Position numbers and translations under genes: made by a program. 64,000 nucleotides of DNA, taken from positions 6,944,001-7,008,000 of the forward strand of contig NC_087107.1 in NCBI RefSeq assembly GCF_963855985.1, written 5' to 3'. Under the pieces are notes generated by a model that did not search any database, was not told the origin of the DNA, and worked only from the letters and a program-made list of their open reading frames with translations. Below, one piece after another: positions 31,099-42,412 of the stretch (the stretch's first letter is position 1; every line of letters begins with the position of its first letter). This DNA comes from Ostrinia nubilalis. Its lineage: Eukaryota > Arthropoda > Insecta > Lepidoptera > Crambidae.

Positions 31099-34000
31099 AA
31101 ATTACACTCTAGTATAGGGCAGACTAGTACCACGTGGAAGAGACCACGGCCAGTCGGGATCTACATAATTCCAGACCAGGCAAACTTAATGTTGTAAAAG
31201 AAATGTGGACTGTATAATATGTGCGTTATAATAGATAAGAGGGATTCGAGATCAAACAGAATGTATTTTCACGAGCTTAAATTTTCTAAGAGACAGGTCA
31301 AAAATTAAGAACAAAAATGACAATGACACAGAGAATTACTTTTTACAAATCTATAGACCGAAAGAGTAAAAAGGGGAAGGAGGATCGTTCGCAACATCAC
31401 AAATACATAATTATTTACTCTTCAATGTTGGTTGCTCTTATAGACAATAATTATGACTTTAAATGTTATAAATAATTACATTATGTTTATCGTATTTTAT
31501 TAAAAACAAACTTTAGGTATATAAAAATTATGTTCTTTACATTTATGATTATTTAAATTATGGTATTGAAAATTAGATAAAGTTATTATTATGCCTAAGA
31601 AACCATTATGCATTTAGTAAACTATGCATATCAAAGTTTATGCAAAAAAACGTTATGCAAATCCTGTTATGCCAAACTAAATTATGATGAAAAACGTTAT
31701 GCGTCTGAGAGGGCACCCGTATAAAATATATGATGAGACAAATAATGTTATGGTATAGTGTGCTTACTTTCTGTGAAAGTGTTCTTTCACAGAAAGAAGC
31801 AGTGGAAAGGGGGAGCGAGAGGCCTCAGCCGACACTCCGGTTATCCGCCGCCGACACCCTGGGCGCAAGAGGACAGCTTATGGTCTCCAACTGTCCCTTC
31901 CTAACAGGCCTCGGTTGCTAGACATGGAGGTGTCTGGTGGCGGCTAAGGACGAATGCTACAGGCAACAGCCAATGGCGATGTCCCGCGTTCCCTCATATC
32001 ACTCATATGGATCATGGCAGAAACAGTCAGGTTTTTAGTGGGTGTAGGGGCTACCCACCTTCTGGTAGGAAGAACCCCACATAACCCACTAGCTGCCCCC
32101 GCAGCTGGTGGGTATGAAATGTTATGCATAATCCGGATAAAAAAAGAATAGTAAACAGGAAAAGTTTGTTTTGAATAGAACCGATTTGAAAAAATCTCTC
32201 ACCATTAAAATTCAAATTTTTTTCTGCTGAACATAGGCTGTATAAAATATTCTCAAAATAGTAAAAAACCTTTGATAATTTAGTATTTGATAAAGAATTT
32301 ACGTATTTATTATTGATTAGGACTAATGTATACCATTATTTATAATTATGGAGTCGGTGTTGGAAGATTTGAAGATTTTATAGTTTCCTTGAGCTGTCAC
32401 TTGACAGCCTGGCACACTTTTACGATGGTGGATCAAAGTATTTTGGTTTGACTATAGAGCGTGAGAACACGCACACAGTCATAATTATTTTAGTGTGAAT
32501 AAAACTAGCATCGAAATTACCTAAACTTGACATGCCACGCTAGACGTAAACGCTCTTAAGCAAGCATCGTTTGTGAATACGGGCGTCTTTATCTATCTTA
32601 TTTGACAAATTGATAGAACTCTGAAATAGGAAAAAACAATTGAAAATAGAATTTTTAATCATAGTCTACCTAAAACACATTTAACCTAGGTGCCGATCAC
32701 CGACTTTTAGTTGGCCGATAGTTGTGTCGGGCAATCAATCAGTATGGAGATGTATGAAAGTGCGCACATTACACCGATTTGGTAAGTATCGGCCGATTCT
32801 TCATACAAATTAAAATCGGGCCCAACTATCAGCCAACTAAAAATCGGTAGTCTGCGCTTAGGTTTACTGATAATTTTTACTATGATCCTAAACTTATGTC
32901 CAAGTGGCACAAACATCAATGATTACGTACATCGTGGCCACTAATACGACTTGGGCAATCACTTAGCTGTTGATGGATGGCTTAACCCTAAAACCGCGGC
33001 GTAGGCTATATTGCTCAATGCTTAATCATTACAGAAACCATATATCAGCTGGTATCCGGATATGGATCTGAAATCAGGATAAGTGTATGTCAAGCGAATT
33101 AACTTAGGGTCCCGTACAAATTTACCTTTTTTTTAACAAAATGTCAAAGTATTTGTTCAAATTGTGTTTCAAATTCTTTTGTTGGATGTGGATTATAGAA
33201 TATACTTTATGGATATCACGTCCTATTTATTACTACTCCACTTTATAATGAATAATGTAAACGTTTGTGAAGATAAATAAATATTTGTCACCCTTTCACC
33301 TAGCCTTTCATCCAAATGAAAGGATTTTGACGAAACTTTACAGTAATATTTTTAAAACATCAAATACATATTATTAGGCTAAACTTAGTGAACAAAAGCT
33401 AGATTCAAAGATTAATTATTCACTGAGACAAGGTAATACTTACAGTAGATATTAAAATAGATGCACCGCAGCTTACAGCTAGTAAATATAGAGCTGAACG
33501 TTTGTCCCTACAACAAAAAATTGTTGCCCCATTCTGTCTTGTTACGGATGCATCAAAACGTGACACGTTTTATCACCGCAGCATAACCCTGATTTATTTT
33601 AGCTTTAACCTTAAAAATTCGCGTCGAAGCAAAATGATTTACCGAGGTTTAGATAGGTAATGAGGCTAAATGATTTATGGCAGCGGTCGCAGCTAAATTG
33701 ACATCTTCTATCTAACAATTTAACAGGACGTGCGTGGAGTTTCTGATATATTGTAGATTAGGGACATGTTTTAGAAGCTTTTTAGAGCTGTTTGAGCGAT
33801 AAGAGCATTAGAAAGTACGTTATTTACGTTAGTTAATCAATCAGTTATGTTCAGTAAGTTACGTACGAGTATAAATTTAATTTATTAGTACAGAATTCTG
33901 CAAAAGAACACAATTCAGGTTTAATTTCAGCACAACCCGAAAAAAGCTTTATTTTAAAACTCAGTATTACCACAAATTAATCACTATAATTGCTATTAGT

Positions 34001-34670
34001 GTTCGGTTTTAGTATATTAATCCAGCATAGGTATTATATGATTTTGTGGCTAGATAAATAGTTAATTCTTTCATGTGCAAGTAACTAGGTACTGCAATAA
34101 AGACAAATATAACTTCCAGGATTCGTTTCTTCAAACATTCATTGTTTAGCAGAACCGGAAGGCTCTAAAAATATTTAAGCAGAAGAAAACAAGAAGCTTT
34201 GCACAATCTGATAATTATTGTCAAAACCGATCAATTATTAACGTTCTGTTAAAACGCGATTTTCTATAGATTTTGTATGGTGATTGACTAACTTTCATTT
34301 TTAATGCAACTAAAATATAATACTTAGTTGATTGAGTTTCCAAAATCAAAACGGTAAGGCCCTTTAAGTTTTTTTTTGTAATTATTGGCAACAGATACGG
34401 TACGGTATTTGTATTACGGTAATAACAAATGTAATAAATACTCTATTATTAATTCAGAACAAAATGTTCCTGAAACTGCAGTGTTTCAATGAGAAAAGGC
34501 TCAATTAAGAGCGCGCCAGCAGCAGAAATCCTTTGTCATGCATGAGTCCACACGTCTACTGCGCACCAATTAGGCGCGCCTGTCTTCTGAATGTTGACCG
34601 CTAACTAAATATCCATCGCCATGAAGACCTGAAACCAGACTGAAACTGAAAATCTGCGTTGAATTTTAGC

Positions 34671-36026
34671 GGAATTTGTGGATGAATTTTAAAGTCTATT
34701 TTCTTCTCTTCTTTCTTCTGATAAACAAAATCTTCGTAATAAGTTTCAATAGATAGAAGATAGAAAGGACATCACTATTTGAAATTCTTATGTTTTAATT
34801 TTTCCATCAGAAAATCTAGAAACAAACGTAGATCGTAAGGCAACGAGCTGACGATGTTGGTTTCATTAAGAATCTTATAATTATATTCTTTAAATATATC
34901 TTTGATTAGATAGAGAGAACACTCTTATCAAAGATACAAGATTAGATTATGTGTAGGTACCTAATGTGCTCACACATAACTATGAAAACACGCAAAAAAA
35001 CCGGATGGGACGCATCAAATACATTTAATATCAAACAATCCATAGTCCAGACAATGTATGCTTTAACGACGGTGTAGAGGGAAATACGCGGAACACAATT
35101 TCTGACTCCGGGACTTTATTTAGTCTAGTTAAGAGGAATATGACTTATGCCACGTACTACCTAGTATTAAGATCTTCATCACAAACCTGCGTTTAGTTCC
35201 TCCATCGACAGAGAAGGTTTAGTGGAGCGTGAAGGAAGCGCCTTTGTCATGCATCAGCAGTGCTTGCACCAATTATGCTGCGCACCTGATACCTACTCCG
35301 TAACGTAACTAGGAGCTATAAATACTTGGTGCCCTTGTTTGTATAGAGTCTATAAGGGCATTGACTGATACGGTCTATTAACACAACAATACTTATGCTG
35401 GGTTGTCTTGTACCATCTTATTTTAACCATAACCGATGTTTAGTTTTTATGGTTTAGTACGGAGTTTGACAGACTTTTGATGTTTGTTAAAGTTAAAGTA
35501 AGATGATGCAATCCAGCTATTAGAGATGCTAACTCTTATTATTTACTCGGCTTTTGAGCCTAATACGTAACATTTAATCGCATAGAATAGATTTATAGAG
35601 AACACTAATTGTTTTTGTTATTACTGTCATTAAGAAATAAGTAATTTTAATGAATATTCGATATTGACCGTACCGCGAAATACCTACATGTTTTTAAATA
35701 AACATATTTAAATTGTGAACAAGCTAAGTTTTGGGCTAAGTGATGCTACTAAATTTTATTTATGACTTCACAAACGAAGTTCTACTATTTCTAAGTATCA
35801 TAAAATACGTGTCTATAGTGTAGCCGTATAATCTTTCATGCAATATACCAAAGCACTGCACCCACAAGAGCGCATAGATTAAAAATAATAACCGAGTAGC
35901 GTGAGCGATGATACCACGCCTACTTTAGTCGGTATAATGCTATAAATCAAGACCAATGCAAACTGTTCATTAAATCTTGGTCAGCAGATAAGGTAAGGTA
36001 ATACCTACATAATAATAAATATAATT
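34671..36026. other. Non-coding with one MITE
   Basis: AT-rich sequence without a gene; includes the MITE at 35398-35517. Confidence 0.5.
35398..35517. mobile_element. MITE, GGCTGAGTTGCACC family (diverged)
   Basis: Left GCTGGGTTG and ACCATCTTATTTTAACC, right TTAAAGTAAGATGATGCA and CCAGC; internal GGAGTTTGACAGACTTTTGA as in the 38.4/38.9-kb copies. Confidence 0.55.
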
Positions 36027-36029
36027 GTA

Positions 36030-36226
36030 TATCCTACCTGACTGACTGACTGACTGACATAGTGATCTATCAACGCATAACCCAAACCACTGTACGGATT
36101 GGGCTGAAATTTGGCATGCAGGTAGATGTTATGACGTAGGCATCCGCTAAGAAAGGATTTTACGACACTACACCCCTAAGGGGATAAAACGGGATGCACG
36201 CGTACGAAGTCGCTGGCGGCCGCTAG
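36030..36226 (+). mobile_element. Short non-autonomous Helitron
   Basis: Starts near TCCTACCTGACTGACTGACT and ends CGTACGAAGTCGCTGGCGGC CGCTAG (CTAG at 36223-36226) followed by T. The CTAG end with an upstream GC hairpin and no target duplication is the Helitron signature. Closest relative here is 46822 onward, on the other strand. Confidence 0.7.
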
Positions 36227-36861
36227 TTAGTAATAAGACTAATGCCCGTTTTCACCATCAATCCCTAATTTTAAGTGAGCCCTATGAAAACAAAATGCCT
36301 GATGTGTTACCGGATCATTTGAAAATTAGAGATTGGTGGTGAAACGGGCATAAGTAACAAGTAACTTATGCGACAGTTTGAATTTCGAAATCTCTACGCT
36401 CAGGCGTCACGAATGTTAAGGAGAGTATACACTATAGCATTTCTTTGTAATTTAACGTTTTTGCGAATGGGACAACACAGGTAAAATGTACGACGTTTGG
36501 TACGTAAGCTCGTTGTTCTGTTACAAGTAAATGCTATAGTCTATACTCACCTTTAGCTGTTTGGGGGACTGTAATTGTCACTCGTAAATTTTCGGATTTT
36601 CCATAAATCTTTCAGGCTTATCTCTCTACCGAGCCCGCGGTTTCGATTCTTGCATTTCATGTATTGTATCATACAAATCTCCTAAAAATATAACAACAAT
36701 AATCAGCAAAATAAAGTCAAATAATCTTTCAGAGTAATTTGTTAGGAGAAATTAATGTAATGTCACACTAGAAACGCCAGAAACGCGCGCGGATGACTCC
36801 GTACTAGGTAAGTGCGCTTTGTGCTAAGTGATGATTGTATTTAAAATGAGGCAATATTATA

Positions 36862-37965
36862 CAGTGTGAGTCACGTTAAAGTGTACATATGAAAATAGAT
36901 AAAACTAGACCTGTTTTTATCGACAAAAAAGAGGTCAAAAAATTTTTGAGATTTTTTTTTAATTTTTTATAGATTTTTTTTTTCTTCCAATTACTAATTG
37001 TAAAGAAAACGTAATAACTTTTAAACTAAGCGGTATATCCTAATAAAATAAAAACAGTAATAATGCTAAATATCAGGCGATACTAAAAAAATACATAAAA
37101 TACACAAAAAAGGCCAAAAAATAATAAAAAATTATACTTTTTGAAAAAAATCTGCTTAAAAATTCGTGCTTTTTGGTTATTTGATAAATTTCTCCAAAAA
37201 ATGCCCCCATAACCGGTGGTTTTTATTACTTTGTATTGTTCTCTATCGTATTATCTTTGTAAAACCAAAAATCGCATGTCTCTATCCCTATCACAACATT
37301 TGCTATGATCGTTTGAACAAAGGCCTGCCACAACATTATTCTCCGCTACAGGTAGAGACAATTTTATTTTTAACTAAAATGCTTATTTTACTTCGAAATC
37401 TTTTGTTTTTATTTGAAATCTAACTTGTCTTTATCAAAATTACAAATCTAGAGCCATTTTCAGTTTTGTTGTTAACGAAGCGTTGAATGGCGCGCCCGGA
37501 GAGGCTTAGTTCAAACGATCATTGCAAACGTTGTGATAGGGATAGAGACATGCGATTTTTGGTTTTACGAAGGTAATACGATAGAGAATAATACAAAGTA
37601 ATAAAAACCACCGGTTATAGGGGCATTTTTTGGAGAAATTTATCAAATAACCAAAAAAATACGAATTTAAAAGCAGATTTTTTTCAAAAAGTATCATTTT
37701 TTATTATTTGTTGGCCTTTTTTGTGTGTTTTATGTATTTTTTTAGTATTGCCTGTTATTTAGCATTATTACTGTTTTTATTTTATCAAGATATACCGCTT
37801 AGTTTAAAAGTTATTACGTTTTCTTTACAATAAGTAATTTGACGAAAAAAAATTCTATAAAAAATTTAAAAAAAATCTCAAAAAATTTTTGACCTCTTTT
37901 TTGTCGATAAAAATAGGTCTAATTTCATCTATTTTCATATGTACACTTTAACGTGACTCACACTG
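36862..37965. mobile_element. Fold-back element with 457-bp arms
   Basis: 1104 bp with termini CAGTGTGAGTCACGTTAAAG and its complement, flanked by TA on both sides. The left arm (36862-37318) and right arm (37509-37965) are near-perfect inverted copies around a 190-bp centre. Open frames in the arms (LINFSKKCP stretches on both strands) are mirror images, not genes. TA flanks and CAGT ends suggest a Tc1/mariner-like non-autonomous element. Confidence 0.85.
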
Positions 37966-38422
37966 TATGAAAGTTATGTATCCAGCTCTACCGGCCTCTA
38001 ATAGTAAGCACCCTAAAATCTAGTCTATCTAAAAAGTAGCGTTGCCAACCGAACTTCAGCTCTATCAACATTTCCAGGGATTTGACACGGGTTCATAAAT
38101 ATGCCTCCAGTTATCCCGGGTCGGAATTAGTTGACGGCGGCGTGACCGCAAAATACACGCCCCTACAATCCAATAAGCTTTATTAATTTTGCACTAACGG
38201 TCTAACCCCAAAGTTGACAGTGTCAACGTGACACTTGATAGGTTTTTGTCAACATTGTTAAACAAAGGGTCAAGCTAGAAACTTTTGAGCATAATAGATA
38301 GAAGTAATTTAAACTATAGAAGGATTTTTAATTGGAAATCAATTAAAAGGAAGCTTGTCACAGGTCGTGGCTGGAGATATCTAGCAGTAGATAAATGACA
38401 GGTTATCGGCAAGCTACAATAA

Positions 38423-38544
38423 GGCTGAGTTGCACTAGGTACCTAACTTTGACCGTAACTTTAACGATAACCGGTGTTTTTTGTATGGAGTTTGACAGAT
38501 GGTTGACGTTTGTCAAAGTTAAAGTAAGATGGTGCAACCCAGCC
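38423..38544. mobile_element. MITE, GGCTGAGTTGCACC family
   Basis: Ends GGCTGAGTTGCAC and GGTGCAACCCAGCC, with internal ACGATAACCGGTG, GGAGTTTGACAG and GTCAAAGTTAAAGTAAGATG. Flanked by TAA/TTA. Confidence 0.75.
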
Positions 38545-38874
38545 TTATTATGGTGATCCAACAACAACAAGCAATGTCTTTTTAAAAGAAAAACTTTAAG
38601 ATAGCGCAATTAAAATTATGTCAGATAAGGCTCATAGGATAAAACTCTTAAAACTCAATTCAGATGCTTGAAACTGATATAACATAGATTAAAGCTTATG
38701 AATTGTTTAATTTTATACTTAGGCACCTTAATTAAAGTCATCAATCAATAATTTTGTGATGAGAGTAATATGTCTCGTCAGTCGGAAGCAGACATTCCAA
38801 AATCTAAGCGAACACAAATTACGAGCAAAGGTAGTTTAGTAATACATATATAAGAAAACTAATTTGTTATCTAA

Positions 38875-38992
38875 GGCTGAGTTGCACCACCTAACTTTAA
38901 CGGTAACTATGACGATAACCGGTGCTTTTTGTATGGAGTTTGACAGATTTTTGACGTTTGTCAAAGTTAAAGTAAGATGGTGCAACCCACCC
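38875..38992. mobile_element. MITE, GGCTGAGTTGCACC family
   Basis: Nearly the same as the copy 450 bases upstream; ends GGCTGAGTTGCACCACC and GGTGCAACCCACCC, flanked by TAA on both sides. Confidence 0.75.
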
Positions 38993-39872
38993 TAAATGTT
39001 ATATCTACGGGTATTACAAGGTATTTGATAAGAGAGAGAAGAATTAATGAGGTTTTGCTACTTAATTTCTTTCTTTCCAAAGAAATCGAATTATACGTGG
39101 GTGGAGCTGTAGGCAATACTTAGCTTCAGTAAATATTACTCTTATAATAAGACTATAAGAGATATGAATGAAATTATTAAAATGTGCTCGAGGAAAAACT
39201 TGTAAAGTAGGTAACGTAAGAATAAAGTAAAAAATTGTAATGAATAGTTTTTAATTTTATTTTGTCTGAAACTATTGTAATCTAACTTTATAACTTTGTA
39301 AGCCAAATAACTTATTCTAAACCCAACTGATTGAGTGACTGATATGAATGAATAATTTATGATATTGCAAATTAGAAATTAGGCTTAACGTCATTTCAGT
39401 TATATTTATACCTTAACAGAAGTTTTACGTTTCACACATTGTTTTAACTTAATTAGACGTAACGGACCACTTTATCCGGCTTTTATTCTACAACACAGTC
39501 CCAGAAGGATTTTAGTTAAAACTGGGCCATTAGTTAAAAGGTAACGCGGCACGGCTAGGGCTGCCACCCGTCCGGGTTTCCCCGGATTTTACCTAGTTTC
39601 GTTTGTAGTCCGGGTTCAACATTTTTAGTCCTAGGCCGATGCCGCACGACGTGACTGTGTTTTAAATAAAAATTACCTTTTTTTTCAAAATTTTATTTTA
39701 CCGTTTTGTCGGCGTAATTTACTTACATACCTCCACAAAATTACAGCTCTCTAGTGCGAATAGTTTCCAAGTAAAACCTCGGACAGACAAACAGACAGAC
39801 ATATCGAAACTATAACGGTTCCTTGTCAGGACTACGGAACCCTAAAAACCTGTTGACAAGTCCGGGTTCTAA
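38993..39872. other. Non-coding; possible hAT-like repeat fragment
   Basis: AT-rich, no gene. From 39555 onwards (TAGGGCTGCCACCCGTCCGG) there is repeat-like sequence whose possible partner end (GGCAACCCTAG) lies near 40377. No clean target duplication was found. Confidence 0.4.
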
Positions 39873-40013
39873 GTTTACATCAAACGTCGTCACTAGCTAG
39901 CGCGTTAAAAAACATATGAAGATTTTAGTTCTTGAAAGTTTCCGCTGTACAATCCGTCATACATTTGATGTCACTTTTTTACGCGCTCACTAGTGACGAC
40001 GTTTGATGTAAAC
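39873..40013. mobile_element. 141-bp palindromic MITE
   Basis: Ends GTTTACATCAAACGTCGTCA and its exact complement; inner blocks GCGCGTTAAAAAA and TTTTTTACGCGC continue the pairing. No coding. Confidence 0.75.
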
Positions 40014-40022
40014 TCACACTAA

Positions 40023-40346
40023 GGCTAAGAACTCACGGCGCGATTTTGTTTCAAAACTCATGGGAGCGGTTATTTGCGCGGTTATTCTTTGAACTCACGG
40101 CGCGATTTTAAATTTTATATCGCGCCGCGTGCTAAGTCACTAATACAAAATGGTCGCCCGCCGATCGGGCGGTTTTCGCGCGGGTGAAAACCGCCGAGTG
40201 GGACCCGATTACAACCGCGCCCGCTGCGGGCGAAACCGCGTCGTGATTTGTGCATTAGTTTTTACATAAGTATCTGCATTCTACAGTAGCTGCGGGCCCG
40301 CAACCGCCGCGGGCGCGGGTTAAAATCGCGCCATGAGTTCTTTGCC
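40023..40346. mobile_element. 324-bp GC-rich MITE
   Basis: Left GGCTAAGAACTCACGGCGCG, right CGCGCCATGAGTTCTTTGCC, flanked by TAA on both sides. The left end is partly repeated inside at about 40092 (GAACTCACGGCGCGATTTTA). GC-rich interior with many GCGGGCG motifs. Likely PIF/Harbinger-like from the TAA flanks. Confidence 0.7.
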
Positions 40347-40349
40347 TAA

Positions 40350-42118
40350 GCCCTCTGGTTGCCAAATTGTAGAGATGGCAACCCTAGGCGCGGTGAGCGC
40401 GAAGACCGTGAAACGCGTTCCACACTCAAATGAGCTTACAACTTTAGACATGCTGTATTAATTTCGGCACAAATTGTAACATAGAATAACGTATGTGTGG
40501 AATAATGATGAATTTAGATAAAATTTACACGTATCCAGGCACAAAGGATTGGCTCGCAAAATATTAACAACTTTATTTGTATGAAGGTACAACCGTACAA
40601 CCTACATGTAGGTATATGGGGTTTAAAATAATAATAATTTTAAGCTTACATTGTAGCTATTAAATTGCTCTTTATCATATTTTTTGTTTTAATATTCGTC
40701 AATAAGCCCACATAGAGGTCAAGAGAGGTTTGTCTTTAAAATTCTGAGACAATAATATTGAGAATTCTGAATGGTGCAGAAAAATTTAAAATCTTTCAGC
40801 TTTTTTCCGGATAATAAAAGTAGTTACTTAACACTGTAAAATATGTCTCACCTAAAATACTCTTTTCTCTTTGATGACTTATTTTATTATCCGATAGGAT
40901 TTATGCCCTAACTTCTTCTTCTTCTTCCGTCACAACTAAAATTGTACTCATGTTAACGGTACTAACCTACCGTGTTACAGTACTGTCCACTAATTTAACC
41001 ACGACGGGTTTTAAACTGGCCTTATTCATAAGACTGGCTCAAGCCAGTTCCACAAACTTTGCAGTTTGTATCGCAGTAGGTACAAAAGTTTGATACTTGA
41101 AACTTTGAGGGCATTTTTAAGCCCGGACTATAGAGGAAAATTTAGTGAAAAAGTTGATACTCCGTTGTCCATTGTTGTAATTGGTTAATGTTATAGTACT
41201 TTTCTTTTGTTGCTAATACAAATATTGCCAATTTCATCAGTCAAACAATGTTAATTCATTTATAGCTCTCCCTGAAAACTGATTTAAAAATATTGTTCGT
41301 TCTTTTATGTCTCAACCTATAAATCATATCCACCCAGAGCTATATTTTGTGAAATGGTTCATCGCATTTTCACATTTCGATTTGAAAAAGGTGCGCATTA
41401 AAATACTGGCACAAATATACTTATTGTTTTAAACTTTCATTGTCTCTATCATAATTATTATTACTTACTGACGGAATTGCTACCATGTATACCTTAATTT
41501 TGAGTTCCGATATTTCGGCACTGTTGCAAGCGTCAACGTCCTTTCGGTCACGGAGTAACAAATATCAAAAAAACCTACGTATTTTAAAAAGTATAGTTTA
41601 CCTACGGTTTTGTTTTGTTTTTAATGCTTATAATTATTGCAAATATTGTGCCAAAAAATTATATGTTGCCAACTATATCAACCATAGTTTAGTTTATTTA
41701 TTAAAGTTAAGCTTTGTTCATAATCTTTTCTATTATTTATCTAATTCGTTTCCGTCTGGTTTATATTTTTATCTAAAAATTACAATACGAAAATATATTC
41801 TAACGACACAAAGACGCAATAAAATATGTTTTCTAAATATTTGGGGAGCAGAAAATACAAGATAAGGGCGGCAGAAGCCGTGAGCGTGCATGGGGTATGA
41901 GTTAAGCGACTTCCTTCATTCATCCCTTCCACAGAATAGATCATAGATGTAGGTATGTAGATAGAGTATCGCGTTTTTTGTAAATGTAGGTACCGTTAGC
42001 TTCAAAAAGTTCTTGGACATCCAAACCAATAAGTTCGCAACACATCTTTGTTACAATGAGAACAAGGTTGTGATATCAACTTTTTGGGTGTCACGAACTA
42101 TTTGACGCTGACTGTACT
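40350..42118. other. Non-coding, nothing recognised
   Basis: AT-rich. A 126-codon frame at 41485-41865 has extreme Tyr/Lys/Leu/Asn composition and no domain, so it is not called. Confidence 0.5.
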
Positions 42119-42289
42119 TTTTTTTTTTTTCATTTATTTACCAAATAAAAAGAATTACAGACAAAATTTGTTTTGACAGCATTCAGGAAACCACTAAGGT
42201 TTGTGTTGATGCTGTTGCAGTTCTACATCGATACTTATGGTTACAATAATAATTACAATTAATTTACAATAACTTATTTAGTGGTATGT

Positions 42290-42412
42290 AACTAGAGCTA
42301 TGAGAATGCTTGGTCATTTGCTGCGGTAGGGCAAAGCTATATTTGGGACGTGTATAAGTGTTCTGAAATGGTCTACTAGGTACTCATATTAATAAAGATT
42401 TTGATTTGATTG
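42290..42412 (+). mobile_element. LINE 3' end fragment (Daphne-like)
   Basis: Contains CGGTAGGGCAAA, TTTGGGACGTGTATAAGTG and ends AATAAAGATTTTGATTTGAT. These match the 3' UTR blocks of the LINE at 50.7 kb (GTGGTAGGGTTAATATTGGG, ACGTGTAAAAGTGCTTTCT). A 5'-truncated copy. Confidence 0.5.

Larger units (their letters stand above)
30275..31718. mobile_element. 1444-bp non-autonomous element, 9-bp target duplication
   Basis: Copy 1 of the duplication is the empty site. The insertion is bounded by GTATAAAAT at 30266-30274 and 31719-31727. Termini GGGTCC and GGGCACCC form a short imperfect inverted repeat. The subterminal regions are full of CATAA-type motifs, in one orientation at the left (GCATAAA, GCATAACG) and the opposite at the right (CGTTATGC, TTATGC). 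The middle holds a GCAA-rich array and a GC-rich palindrome. A 9-bp duplication suggests a Mutator-like (MULE) or Merlin-like element; superfamily inferred. Confidence 0.8.
29993..34670. repeat. Tandem duplication, copy 2 (interrupted)
   Basis: Second copy of the 3.2-kb unit. The left part is 29993-30274; the remainder continues at 31719 and fades out at about 34670. The offset from copy 1 is 3228 bp before and 4681 bp after the inserted element. Contains the same hairpin, MITE and Helitron relics as copy 1 and no gene. Confidence 0.9.

Noticed and set aside
30493..31197. Several overlapping ORFs rich in Ala-Cys-Lys-Gln or Cys-Leu
   Set aside because: All are readings of the GCAA/GCATGC array in different phases of both strands.
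37166..37697. Matching ORFs on opposite strands (LINFSKKCP type)
   Set aside because: Mirror images from the two arms of the fold-back element.
41485..41865. 126-codon open frame
   Set aside because: Extreme AT-driven composition (Tyr, Leu, Lys, Asn), no domain, no splice context; consistent with chance in AT-rich DNA.
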